From Cardinalis cardinalis (Eukaryota > Chordata > Aves > Passeriformes > Cardinalidae), in the NCBI GenBank assembly GCA_014549065.1, contig JACDOX010000009.1, forward strand, positions 4,089,959 to 4,153,958: DNA of 64,000 bases, read 5' to 3'. The translations under genes and the position numbers were made by a program. Below are positions 24,699-36,600 of the stretch, in pieces (position 1 is the stretch's first letter; each line of letters opens with the position of its first letter). The notes under the pieces were generated by a model. The model had not been told where the DNA came from and ran no database searches. It saw only the letters and a list, made by a program, of their open reading frames with translations.

Positions 24699-24843
24699 CA
24701 TTTCAGGTACAGCAGCCTTTTGAATGTGGCTCTGTGCTTGCTGGTTCAGTGCAGAAACAGGTACAGGAGACAGNGGCACATCACAGGTAATCATTGCAGC
24801 CCAGCTGGCCTTGAGATTGGGCCAAATGCTTCCTTGCCAAGGA
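24699..24843 (-). CDS. candidate internal exon, unidentified protein
   Basis: On the minus strand a cactgagttgttcag acceptor opens one base plus 48 codons (145 bp, phase 2 in, phase 0 out), ending at an ATG|gtgatc donor of modest quality. The peptide includes PWQGSIWPNLKASWAAMI and VSALNQQAQSHIQKAAVPEM. About 60% of codons begin with a purine. The ambiguous base at 24774 sits in the third position of a CCN proline codon and is silent. The frame remains open beyond the donor to about 24627, so the 3' limit is not certain; a CAG|gttcag site slightly downstream is the alternative. Phases are compatible with 25221-25270 upstream and 22098-22220 downstream. Function unknown. Confidence 0.33.
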
Positions 24844-25220
24844 CTGAACAACTCAGTGTCTGACTCTGTCCATTCCTGCTACCACACACACATTTTCTAA
24901 CTAGAAAGTAGCCAGGTAGAGCTTGTAGTGCTGAATGGGCAATTCATTTAGAGCATGACTAATCTATAGGTCTGTGCAAAAACTTTGGGGACCATAACTC
25001 ATTCAGAGCCCTGGTGGATTTGGATGCTTGCCAGCTGCATAAATAAATATGTCTCTATGATTGATTTAAGAGTGTATCTGCTTCTCATTCTTTTCCCCTG
25101 CCACCCTTCCCAGACACAACAAATGATTTCCTAAGCTGTCAGGCTAAGCATTGGTTCTGTCCAGACTACCAGCTGCTGCAAAGAGAGACAGTATTTACCC
25201 AGGGCAAGCTGCCCCTCTAC

Positions 25221-25270
25221 CTCAGAGGTGTACAGAAACCTTTCAGGAGGTAGAAGTTTCCTTTGGTAAA
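25221..25270 (-). CDS. candidate short internal exon
   Basis: On the minus strand a very strong acceptor (ctgacccctcctcatag) precedes 50 bp, ending at a GAG|gtagag donor. Read in phase 0 it gives FTKGNFYLLKGFCTPL plus two bases (phase 2 out), which fits the next candidate at 24699-24843. A competing frame from the same acceptor reads YQRKLLPPERFLYTSEVEGQ and stays open for over 40 codons to a TAG. Only one can be genuine, and neither was recognised. Confidence 0.2.
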
Positions 25271-25468
25271 CTATGAGGAGGGGTCAGGTTCTCAGTGGCT
25301 GGTCACAAGTCTTTGTCTGCCATTCCACCAGAGCATGGCCAAAGTGAGGGTAGGGCAGCAGGGACAAGAAATAGCAGAGCAAGGGCATTGTGATAGGTGT
25401 TCCTCTCATGAGAGGTGGTGGAAGCTCAAGGGGAAAAGGGCTCTGCAGAAAACAGCCTCGGGAGCATT

Positions 25469-25487
25469 GGGCTCACAGTGTGAGCCC
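25469..25487. repeat. 19-bp near-perfect palindrome
   Basis: Arms gggctcaca and tgtgagccc flank a single central G. Nine perfect base pairs with a 1-nt centre is compatible with a protein-binding dyad or simply chance. No neighbouring feature explains it. Confidence 0.6.
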
Positions 25488-28126
25488 CACCACCTCTACA
25501 AACTACTCCTGAAATATTTGTCAGAAGACTTCTAAGCTAAGAAATTTCTCAGTGGCAACCATCTTTTTGTTTTATAATTCATTAACTATTCAACTATTTT
25601 TGGTGCACTGCAGTTTGCTTTAAAAGGCATCATTTTCAGAACTCTACTACATGTATTAAATATCAGCNTGTGTCATTTAATTTCTCCTTTTCATACAAGT
25701 TGGAGACCTAAAGAGGAGATTGAAATACTACAGTTCTTTCCNTAGAAATGAACAGCCTGTATTATTTTCAATCAACTGATTCCATNGCTCTCTTATTAAT
25801 AGAATCAATNTTTTNCCTAANATTTCCTGGTTTTTAAAGGGAAAANTNNAGGGAATATCAAAATTATTGAAATTCCACTGAAATTAATAGAGCCATACCA
25901 CATGTGACCCATAAAAGAACTGCCTGCTCCTTTCAGTCCTACAGAATGTCATCAAACATTAAACCTTCTGGGAATACAAGAATGATGACAATCTTTTTTA
26001 TATAGGAAGATGCAAATGTTCAAAGATATTGTCACACAAAAGTCCAACCAAAATCAGTGGAATGCAGATGTCAAAGCATTATTTGAAACTAGGCTGAAGG
26101 TCAGATCCTGAAATTGTTCCTGGGCTGTTTTCCTCCTTTATTAAGATGACATAATTTTCTCAGAGTANAGATTAAATAGAAAATCATCCAAAAATTCAAG
26201 TATTTGTACAANCTAGGAATTAATTATCATAACTGAAATTCCTCTTAATTGCTACTGGCTTTATGGGAGATGTGATAGGAAAGGATGTNTATATATTAGT
26301 AGCTTTTTGATCAGTGAATGTAGATGTAGTATAAATTATTACATTTGGATATACTCTGAGAGTATATGTGTCTGTAAAGAAAGATATTAATNTTTCAATA
26401 TCTCTCACAACTTCACCCTTTAGATCTATACCTGGGTAACCGAGAGCTTGTGTAATACAAATAATAAAGATGAATCTTGCTATAGATATTAAAAGGAAAA
26501 AAAATCAAAGTCAGGAAATGCCTTTTACATGGATTTTCTTGGTCAGAGAACCCTGCTGCTGCAGTGCAAAATGTGACAGCGTGGTCATCTGTGGCAGCTG
26601 CAGCAAAGGTAGTGACGCTACAGACCTGTGAACTCAAACAGCCACACAGGTACTTTCTAGAGGGTTTTGTTACAACCGGTCTTTATGAAATGCTTGTCTC
26701 AGGCATGTGACATTGCAACAGCTGAGGCCACACACCCTAAAATGCCANAGAGTAGTAAGCTTGTGGTAAAGACACTGTGGACCTCAACACTACTTTCTCC
26801 ACGAAATTTTCATTATGAAAGTTTNAGTAGAGCCCTGTTACTGAAGTGACAGAGATAATCAACTCTGAGGGGTAACACAAGTGTTGTTACATCGCTGAAA
26901 TTTGAGACATGGGTATAGAATAGGAATATCAAGAGTTTTAGTGTCACATCATCTCTAAGTTTCAAACTCAGTAATTTTCATANTCACCTATCATGTAGGG
27001 TTTGCCATCTCCCATTAGAATCTAGGCTCTTCACAATACCTAGAAAGAGCTGGATTACTGAAGAGGAGATTCTTAGAAGTTTCTCACAAACAGAAAATTC
27101 TTTTTAGAGGGATGTTACTTGTGTACTGGCCTCTTTAGGGTGGCAAGATTGTACCTGAGTGATATTCATAGGGTAAAATCTCCTCCACCTAGGATNGCTG
27201 TTTTGTCCTCTAACTTGAGTTAGGGGCCAAAGTAATTTCTTTTTAAAAGAAACCTAAAGGAGCAGAAGATTTTTATCCCATGTAACTTAATTAGTACCTC
27301 TCCTTGAAGAGAAGTCAAAGGAGCAGGTCCTTGCTGGGTCTGATTTAGAGAATAGCTTTGACCCCAGATGTCTCATTTCCCTTTGATCACTCTCTCACTC
27401 CACTGCCTTTACCCCTATTNTTCCAGGACACACCTTACCTGTTCTACATTGCAAATGCAAAACTCAAAAATGAAGGAAATATTTGCACACTGAGGCTGGA
27501 CTTTCTACTGCATACCTTTCATTGGTTTATGTAAATGTTTCCCATTTCCATGGATGTTCTGCTGAGGGTGTAAAGTGGGAGCAGTGTNTTTAATTTAGGG
27601 CTATTAATTACACTGCATCAGAGTACTGAATTTTAAAAATAAGGTCCTTTGTGAATCTTTGATTCCTTAACAGGTTCAGGGAACAGAGATATTAAATTCA
27701 GGCTTCATATTAGTAAAAACATGCAATTAACATTGATTTTGATCTAACTACACAAATGCCAACAACCACCCTTGCCCCCAGCCTGTAGCTCAATGAAGAT
27801 CTTCTCCTTCTGCCCCCACAAAAATTTGAACTAAGCTCTCCTTGCCTTTCAGACAGACAGCTCTGAAGCAGTCCATTTTGATAGCAGAGTTTGAAAAAGA
27901 TTAAACTTACCTTCTGCTAAAAATCTATAACATTTGGAAAAAAGTAAATAAATTCTACCACTACATGCAAATATCNTATTAGAAGATAATAGCTATGGCT
28001 ACAGTAAGCAAATCATGTCTTCCTAAGTTTTTAAATGAGAAACTTTTGTTGCCAAGCACCTATATTCATTTTTCATGTCTCCTCTCATTTGTTTTGACCA
28101 CCAGCTATTTTCTAAGTATGACATAA
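25488..28126. other. noncoding stretch, nothing firm
   Basis: AT-rich sequence with a dense cluster of ambiguous bases at about 25741-25850. A small splice-bounded minus-strand frame lies at 26529-26597. No transposon was recognised. Confidence 0.4.
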
Positions 28127-28206
28127 NNNNNNNNNNNNNNNNNNNNNNNNNNNNNNNNNNNNNNNNNNNNNNNNNNNNNNNNNNNNNNNNNNNNNNNNNN
28201 NNNNNN
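28127..28206. other. assembly gap of 80 Ns
   Basis: Eighty consecutive Ns. The six bases acataa occur immediately on both sides, so the real gap may be negative, with the contig ends overlapping. Nothing can be said about the missing sequence. Confidence 1.
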
Positions 28207-29940
28207 ACATAACATGTGCAAAGCAGGACCAAATTATGGTTTTGATATGAAATCCTAGTTCAGATGATGAAACTTAAAGACNAAACATGTACAGTAGTTT
28301 TCCAGTTAATCATCTACTGTAAAGGGAACATATAATTTCCTTTATGTCAGTCTGTATATGAATGTCAGATTATTTTGAAGCAGCGCTTTTCAGCTTCTGA
28401 CATGCAGATTGCCAGGTCTAAGGACTATTTCTAAACACTATGTGGAGAACATAAGAAACAGACCTATTATTATTNGACTTATATTACCTATTTAGCCGCC
28501 TATTTGTTTACTATAACATTCTCAGAAATGTATGTAACTTTTTTTTTGGAAGGGCAGTGTCCAGTCAGGTAATCCATGTGCGCTGCCAAATCTGAGACCT
28601 TATGCTGATTTTCACAGAAGTCCTGAGAAACATAAACCAGACAATTTGACTGTGTTTGTACACATACAGAAAGTAGTGTCAGGAAACAGCCATAGGCACT
28701 GGATCACAATTATCTCTGCTATTAAATTTTAGAATTATTCCTGGAACACGCTTGGGCCNAGGCCAGCTTGCATTTTCCCGTACAGTTCCTGAGCACATTT
28801 GGGGAGTTACTGAAAGGAGGAGACCACGTTGTTTCTGTCTTGGAAAAAAAGTATTTGTTAATATGGGTATGGATGGATTCAAGCTAGCCACTTTCAGTGA
28901 CAGAGAATGTTCCTACCACACTGAAAGTCATAAACACAGGTAGTCTTTTTGTAGTTATCTTACTTTACTCCAATTTGAGTAAAGTATCCAGTTCCCATCC
29001 TCTCTTGTTTATGAGTGTTTGTGTGTATGAATGAACACCTTTCTGGTTTTTACTCTGAGGTGGCTCTCTCCAAATAGCAGCAAAGATTACACTTAGGAAA
29101 GAGATGTAAGCGTCATAGATGTTTTTAAGTTTCTACCTCCTTCAGCAAAAAGATCATGCTAGCATGGGTCAAATCTGGTATTTATATTGCATATGTTATT
29201 TCGGTTCAGATTTTTGTTCTGAGGACACTCTGTTTCCCTATTCTTTCTGAATTGAGTCATAAATAAATTTCAATTTATAAGCATTTTTACAATACTTGCA
29301 TATTTGTCTATCTTCAGTATACATGCAATTTGTGCTCAGGTCTTAAAGATACCTGTATATTGCCCCTCACTTCTGAGCTGTTTTTCCTTTGTAAAACACA
29401 AGGAAACACCAGCTTGAGTCCCCAATAAATAATACAATTCCCATTTGAAAGATGCCACACATTGCAACATTAGTTAGAAAGACAAAGCACCTTTTAAATA
29501 CTTTTAATACAACAATCAATTTGAAAATAACATACCAAGTTTTGATAATCAAGGCTGTAAATCATAATTTGAAAAATTGCAGTGACAAATTGTGGTTCCT
29601 GAAAGGCCACACAGGGAGAAAAGAGGGAGCAGGAGCAGACATTTGAGTAGAGATAAGAGGCAAAGNAAGGGTAGAGGAAGGGAGTTCTATGCCCTACACG
29701 ACAGGATAGCTGTTTCTCCTGAGGTTTGTCACAGCATANNTTGCAGTTGAGACAGCCACGATACACATTATTACACATACAACTCCAGAAGGCATTGAGC
29801 ATCCACTCCTACAGAGAACCACCACACCTCATCAACAGGCTGCAAGTATCTGCCCTTCCTGTTCTTTAGCCCAGCCTTTTATACCTCCCATGTTGGTGCA
29901 TTGCACCTGTGTGCCCTCTGTTCCCTTTGGTGGTTGGTCC
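28207..29940. other. noncoding stretch, nothing recognised
   Basis: AT-rich sequence between the gap and the minisatellite. No repeat, exon or RNA gene is supported. Confidence 0.45.
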
Positions 29941-30188
29941 GTGCCCCTGGGCACTCCATGTCCCATTGCCTTCAATGCTGCTCACCTGCTTCTCACAGCT
30001 GTACCCGCTGGGGATGAGGCTCAGTGCCCCTGGGCACTCCATGTCCCAGTGCTGTCAGTGCTGCTCACCTGCTTCTCGCAGCTGTACCCGCTGGGGATGA
30101 GGCTCAGTGCCCTGGGCACTCCGTGTCCCATTGCCTTCAATGCTGCTCACCTGCTTCTCACAGCTGTACCCACTGGGGATGAGGCTCC
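29941..30188. repeat. 83-bp minisatellite, three copies
   Basis: Three head-to-tail units at 29941-30023, 30024-30106 and 30107-30188. The first two are 83 bp and the third 82 bp, having lost one C near its start. Each begins gtgcccctgggcactcc (third copy gtgccctggg...) and ends with ctggggatgaggctc. Units 1 and 3 share tcccattgccttcaatg where unit 2 has tcccagtgctgtcagtg, so copy order has been shuffled or partly converted. The array is GC-rich within AT-rich flanks. Open frames crossing it are by-products of the repeat, because 83 is not a multiple of three and the repeat is read in different frames. Confidence 0.95.
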
Positions 30189-31128
30189 ACTGCAGCCCCA
30201 CTCCCANTTATCACAAACTGTGTGCCTACAAAGGCTGTCCCTCAGGANTGCAGTTTGTACAAAGATCTCCTGCAATTTTCCTTTCTCACTTCAAGCTACA
30301 GACAGGCATAGTGATCAAGTTAACAAGGGAAAAATATGACTTTTTCCTTTCATATTTTTGATNGGGATTTCCTCAAAGATTGATATGTATTATATTACAT
30401 TTGTTGTTTAGCAGTTAGCAAGGAATTGCTGGGTAGTTGAAATGCAAATATGTTCATGNCCAAACCAAAAACAAAGCATAATAGAGCACAGTTTGTGTGA
30501 CTAAATTTGTTACAATCTATGCCACAGAAAGAAGAGACTCTAAATATCATTTGAACAAGATAAAATTAGTGTAATGAGTTAATAAAATTAATTTGGTGTG
30601 ATACTCAGTCCAGGTAAAGGAGCTAAAATAAATCTCTGTTAATGGTGTACAAGCAGTACATGGGACTTTTGTAGAGAGCAGCCTTCTTGCCTTGGCTGAA
30701 GTCAAAGTACTTCAAAAAGATCAATGTTATTCATTTTTATTTGTGCTACAAAAGATTACAAAGANCGTTGAAATATGTGAAGATATTGTCCTGAGAGGTC
30801 CAACCAAGGAAACAACACTCTGTTCTATCAAGAGTAAAATTTCAGTAAACAGTGAATCTGTGGCTTAAAAAATGTTAGTACAAACTGAACTATAGAACTC
30901 CACACATAGGAAATGTGTAAAAGCAAATAAACCCACAAATAATGAACAAAATCATTTTATTAAAATGCTTACAGTTTATACTTCACCTGTTTTGTCAAAG
31001 AGAGTTTCCTCTGCAGTGTTACTAAGCNGTGATGCATTTTATATTTTTAATTCTGAAGGGATGAAAAATAATTGTAAGATATAGACAGACAGGACAGCAG
31101 GTGTAGTGATTCTGAAAATACCACTTGT

Positions 31129-31152
31129 TTTTCTTTCTTTTTTTTTTTTTAA
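31129..31152. repeat. pyrimidine/poly-T tract
   Basis: Ts interrupted by a few Cs, then about 13 consecutive Ts. Simple sequence. Confidence 0.85.
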
Positions 31153-32170
31153 TGCCTGAAAGCACATTATATAGGTCCACAGGAAATAAACTCCAGATGT
31201 ACTTGCAGGCCATTCTTAGCAATTTGGTGTTTTTATCAGGTTGTCTAGGAAAATGCTGTCTTCTTCTAAACAGTTTATTGCACATTTAGAAAATTTTGGA
31301 GCTCTTTAGTTTAGAGTTTTTTCTGTTTATATAATTGCACAGTGTTCCTGAAAGGAACATCTCAGCTTTGGTTGTGTTGTGGAAATTTCCATTCCACAAA
31401 CCTCTCCCTAAGAATTGGTAAACCAGGTCTTCCTTTGCATAGTAATTTCTTTAGTATATTTNTTATTACAAATTCTAAACACAGTTATTTTTCTAGACTA
31501 CTGGGCAACCATAATTATCGACTGCAAAAGGAGATTCAGATACATTGTGTGGTGCAGTTGTTTTACTTCAGGTAAACCAAAATTTTAAGGTGTAGATATA
31601 AAAGTTTCCTACCTAGAAGAGTAACTCAGTATCTTGTGTTCATATTGGAAAAAAGGTAGTAAACTCTACAAATTNCTTAGAGATTACTTTTTTTCTTTTN
31701 CTGCAGTACACCAGATATTTGGTTAATTTTTGTGGCAGATTAACTTAACCTGGAGAAGAAAAGAGACTCCCGTGTTTTGTTTTATTCTGGATATATAAAT
31801 TAATTACTACATTTCTCTGGTCCTGTTATGCAAAGAATTTTGTGTGGAAAAGCCATGTTATGTGCCACAATGATAACAGTAGAATCTTTGCATTACCAGA
31901 ATTGGTTTGTCAGTCTCAGGACATAAAGCAAAAAAGCGCATTTTGAAGAAAATATCATTTTTTTAAAATATAAAAGTTGGAAATACAGATCAGCTTAGGA
32001 AGAATGAGCCCTCCTTCAGGAATCCTTCATGCTTATACAGATAATATATTAAGAAGTGAATTATCAAGAAATAGGGCATGTTATTCCACTTCCATTANAA
32101 AAGCTTTTTGTGTCTTACTAGAGTGAACACAATATGTGATGATTGGTAACAAAGTACTCTGTCATAAATT

Positions 32171-32330
32171 GTTATTATTAATTATTTCTGTAGTACCATA
32201 GGTGTGTATAGCATTGTACAGACAAATAAAATCTGACAGATCCTAACCTCAAGGAGCATGCAATCTAAATTGCACATAAAACAGTAAGGGATGGCAATAA
32301 ACAAAGACAGCAAGAGGGAGAACGCAGAAG
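32171..32330 (+). mobile_element. probable ancient amniote interspersed repeat remnant
   Basis: The order of words here, ttattattaattatttctgt, then gcattgtacagacaaataaa, then caaggagcatgcaatctaa, then an aagacagcaagaggg stretch, matches a SINE-like repeat I recall from reptile and crocodilian DNA. In that repeat a gcgctgtacaaacac block precedes a caaagagcttacaatctaa block. The copy is heavily diverged. I cannot give a family name from memory with confidence. Confidence 0.45.
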
Positions 32331-33031
32331 GCAAAACTTCCATGATTTTGAGACATGCATTTCATATGATATGTATCTTTTTGTTCCTATTTCTTCTTTG
32401 CTGTCATCTGAAATGAGTGCATGAGACACAGGAAAAGTGTCTGGAATGGCAGCATGTGGAAACCATTTGTGTTCAGTTGGAGAATTCTGGAAGAAGAGAT
32501 NTGAGATGGTGTTTGCAGTAAGAAAGGGCAGACAATTTCTGCCCTGGATGACCTGATCTCTCAGCGCAGTGGAGAGCTGTGTTCTTCATGAGATCATGTG
32601 CTTGCAACACCTCCTACACCTTCCTGTCATATGCTTGGGAATTGCTTNGGTTCTGAGGGACAGGAAGAGACCATCTAAGCTCAAGAACAATGAAGAAGAA
32701 AGCCTGGTATAGGTGCAGAGAGTCAGTGGGTGTCCATAAGAAGCTCCTGACTAAGCTGAAACAAAAAAAAGGAATCACACAAAGATAGCAGTAGGATCAG
32801 AGCAGTCAGGAGGAAGATAGAGACCCTGTCTGAGCATGCAGGAATGGAGTTAGGAATGGCAAAGCCCACCTGGAGCAGCATCTTGACAAGAGCTGTCACA
32901 GACCCAATCCAGCTATGCTGGCAGGAAAAGGAAGGCTGGGGAANATAGAGGCTTTCTGTGAGTGGGCATGGGTCCTCATGACAGAGGTCATGCAAAAAGC
33001 TGCGGTCCTCAGTGTCCACCTTTACCTCAGC

Positions 33032-33541
33032 ACTGGTGAAGCCACATGAAATACAGTGTCCAGTTCTGGGTTCCTCAGTGCGAAAGAGATGTGGACATAT
33101 TGGACAGTCCAACAAAGGGACACACAAGTGTTGAAGGGACTGGAGCATCTTTCTCAAGAGGAAAGGCTGAGAGGGCTGGAACTGGTCAGCCTGGAGCAGA
33201 AAAGGCTCAGAGGCAATCTGATCAATGTGTTAAATACCTGAAGAGAGGGTGCAAAGATGATGAAGCCAGGGTCTTCTCAGCTTGTGCTCAGTGACAGAGC
33301 AAAAGACAACGGGCACAAACTCAAATACAGGAGGTTCTGTCTGAACATTAGGAAAATCTTTTTCTTTTGTGTGGGTAACTGAGTACTGGCACAGTGATGT
33401 CCATCCCTGGACATACTAAAAACACATAAAAANCTGACTGAACAGTGCCCTGAGTGTCCTGCTCCAGCTGACCCTGTCCAGAGCAGAGCACTAAATTGGA
33501 NGGGCTTCAGTTGGGTCTCCTGTCTTCAGCCCCTCTGTGAT
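33032..33541 (+). mobile_element. truncated CR1 LINE 3' end
   Basis: A second CR1 copy retaining the last part of the reverse-transcriptase ORF and the 3' untranslated region. Landmarks are a ctggtgaagccac start, acagtgtccagttctgggtt, and an encoded GLEHLSQEERLRGLELVSLE at about 33136-33200, the typical CR1 C-terminal text. Downstream are a ggcacagtgatgtccatccc segment and a decayed end at ctctgtgatac. It is more diverged than the copy at 10742, belongs to a different subfamily, and is not functional. Confidence 0.85.
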
Positions 33542-33616
33542 ACAGCAGGCAGCTCCAATGTAGGTAGAATCACAGTTTTGTTTCACCATTTTTGGAATAG
33601 ACTCACCTGTGAAAAG

Positions 33617-33629
33617 AAAAAAAAAAAAA
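33617..33629. repeat. poly-A run
   Basis: Thirteen As about 75 bp beyond the CR1 end. Simple sequence, not part of the CR1, whose family does not use poly-A tails. Confidence 0.85.
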
Positions 33630-36600
33630 CAGCATGATTACTGTTGTAATTATCCAGAGATAAGATACTATACTATTTGCATAATTAATTTTATGTACAG
33701 CTGCATCAAAGGCAATTTAGTGTGAAACATTTTATTAGGTTCTGTCAATAGCAATGAAGAGAGTTTTATTTCATTTCACTGCAGTTCAAAAATTCTCCTA
33801 AGGGTGCTGTTTCTAATTTCCTGTTTGGGAAACCAATTGTGCTATTAGCAAAACAAAATCCTCTATTGTTTTTAGCAGCAATAGTCAGTTTTATAATGCT
33901 TATGTCTTGGGAGATATACGCAGACGTTGAGACAGAGGAGATAGGACAAGTGACATATAAATCTTCAGAATTAAATCCTGAAAACATGTTTAATGTGATG
34001 TTTGCTGTGACACATGGTTTACTGGTGTTTCTAACCTTGTGACACCCTTTTAGTTACATTCATAATTAATTTGATTTCAGACATATTGCTAGCAAAATTT
34101 TATTTAGAAACTATCCAATGAAAATAGTGTTTTATTGGAAAATACAACAGCTCTTCTATCAGCATAGATANTGTAATAATATAAATGTAATTATTCTTCT
34201 AAATTAAATGCTAAGGTTGAGAGAGAGAATGACTAAGACATTCTCAGGGTTGGTGTAATTGCCTAGACCAAAAAAAAAAATTGAATTGAACCCAATATTT
34301 CATCAAAGTGGAAAATTGTTTCTCCTGCATATTTTCTACTGTGTAGATTAAATGAGTGCACTAAAATAACACATTAACATTTGCATACAAGGTAAACAGG
34401 ATATATATTATATGTATGATGTAGCCAATTTAACAGTGCAGCACACATATACTAGATATCTATCTGATTAGATATTTAAATAATGTTTGTTTTTATTTCT
34501 AGTGCAGTTCTTGAGAGCTAAGTGCACTCAACTGAAGTTTATTTGCTGCTTGAGTCTCTCTAAACTGAATAATTTCTTAGAGAGTGCCTATGAGCTACCC
34601 ATGCAAAAAGAAAACATTAGTCAGTGTCAGAAAATATTACATGGTAGAATGTTATTTGTCTAAAGACCACGTTGGTGTTTATTCTGAGTGTTTTGTTTGT
34701 CTTTGGATTGTGTTTATTAGGAGATTTTGTCCTTATGACTGTTTTCCTTTAGAATCGGTTCAGATAAGAATCTTTCTCAGATCATTATGAAAGTTACTGA
34801 TTGAGTTCAGTATAATTTAATTCATAAAAGATTTCTTATTCTCTTGTCTCCTGAGTGTCTTCTAAAAGTTGCTGAATTTTTATTGACCCCATGATTATCC
34901 AAGTTTTGTATACTTCTGATTTTTTCATGCTAGCTTTAGGAAGTGCCCTTTTAAGGGGAGAGGAAATGTACAGTAATATTTTTCTTTCTCCCTTTTGCTT
35001 CCTTTGTTTTGTTCTTCCATTATGACTTTTTAGGACAACAATAAAGCTCATGTTTAAGCATAAATATATGCCAGGATCCTGTGGAATCCATTAGCTCTGT
35101 GTGTGTGAGTGCTTGTCTAAAGCACAATTAATGTAAAAAATTAAAAATTAAAGAAAAACCCCAACCAAATCTGATCTTACAAAAGATACCCCACAAAATT
35201 ATTGATAAATGATAAATATTTGCCTCCTTTAAATGCACATACTACCTATGANTGATGAATTTGATGCTCATAGCTATCTAAAAGATCTGAACTTGTGGCA
35301 CTGAATTATCTCAGATATTATTGTTACACTTACGGGCTCTGTTTTGCCCAAGTACTAATATAAAATCAGTACAATTACATAATATTTTACACAAAAAATT
35401 CTGCCCATTTTTTCCTGCTTGTTGCATTGTTAATGTTTCTCGTTTGAGAATAAATTTTATAAAGGAAAAGTTGCTAGAAAAAAAAANTTCTGCTTTGTGT
35501 TTCTGAAGATTTATGAGATTGAATCATGAAAGGCATGACTGGGAGAAGTGAAAATGTTTTGTACTACTTTCAGTTTTATTATGAGTATGTTGCATACCTT
35601 GTGAAATAAAAAAAAATTCTGTCTGTGGTCCTATCACATTGATTAGGACTTTCACAGGAACCATCTGTTTTATCACAATCCTTAGCCACCAAGAATAAAA
35701 AAAAACAGAGAATAAAGGACGTAAAAAAAGATGTCAGAAGTATTCCCAGTCTACACTGCTAAACAAAGATTAAGAAACACTCTCTCATGAGACTTGCNGT
35801 GTTCAAAGCTGTAATTTGACAGACATGGAAGATTCCTAATGACAGCAGATAAAAACAGTTTCAAGGGGGTGATGACAAGCCTAAAGACCAAAGAAAAGAG
35901 ACAGGGCAAGAAACAACAGTCTTAGGATAAGTATCTTATGGTAGGACCCTGAGGATGCTAATAGAGAAAGTCTAAAGAGATGTTCAGCTGATGGATGTTG
36001 AAGGGTTTTGCCTTTTGGGAAAACTCAACAAAACAATCAAAATTATCTTTTCTGTTTCATATTCCAAAGTTGGAGCTCACAGATCCTAAGTTCCAATCTT
36101 ACTTTCCAAACTCTCACATTATTTTTTTGCTTCAGAGTCACACGGGTAAAATAACGTAGAAGAAAAAGTGGTAGAAATAGGAGTAATTGAGCAAAAGAGA
36201 TGTGATCTCTCTCAGCTCATTTAGAAAAATGAATTATTTTAATTGCAAGCCTGACACATCTTTATTGAGTGCATGAAAATATAGGCCTGGGGATTTTTTT
36301 TAAGGTTTGCCTACAGAGGTTCATTCAAATCGTTGCTGAACAGCTCACTGAAGCTCTAATTGAAACATTTAATTTAGTACTCCATAAAAATACCTTGAAA
36401 TACATTTTATCACAGCACCAGCAAATATTAAGTAAGTGTTACTTATTACAAGGAGGGAAAATGATTCTGTGAAAAATTGATTTTTGCTTCAGAGGTGCCA
36501 GAAAGAAGCTAATTAACAAAATGCACACTGCATACATGAAGTAAGTCAGTTTTGATTATACAGTGAGATTTTCAGCGTGAAAGGACAGTGCATTTTGTCA

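Noticed and set aside
25263..25535. 90-codon plus-strand frame ending in LYKLLLKYLSEDF
   Set aside because: No recognised homology and no clear splice acceptor. The same DNA gives competing minus-strand readings.
29890..30339. 149-codon plus-strand frame
   Set aside because: It runs through the 83-bp minisatellite; internal peptide repetition follows from the DNA repeat.
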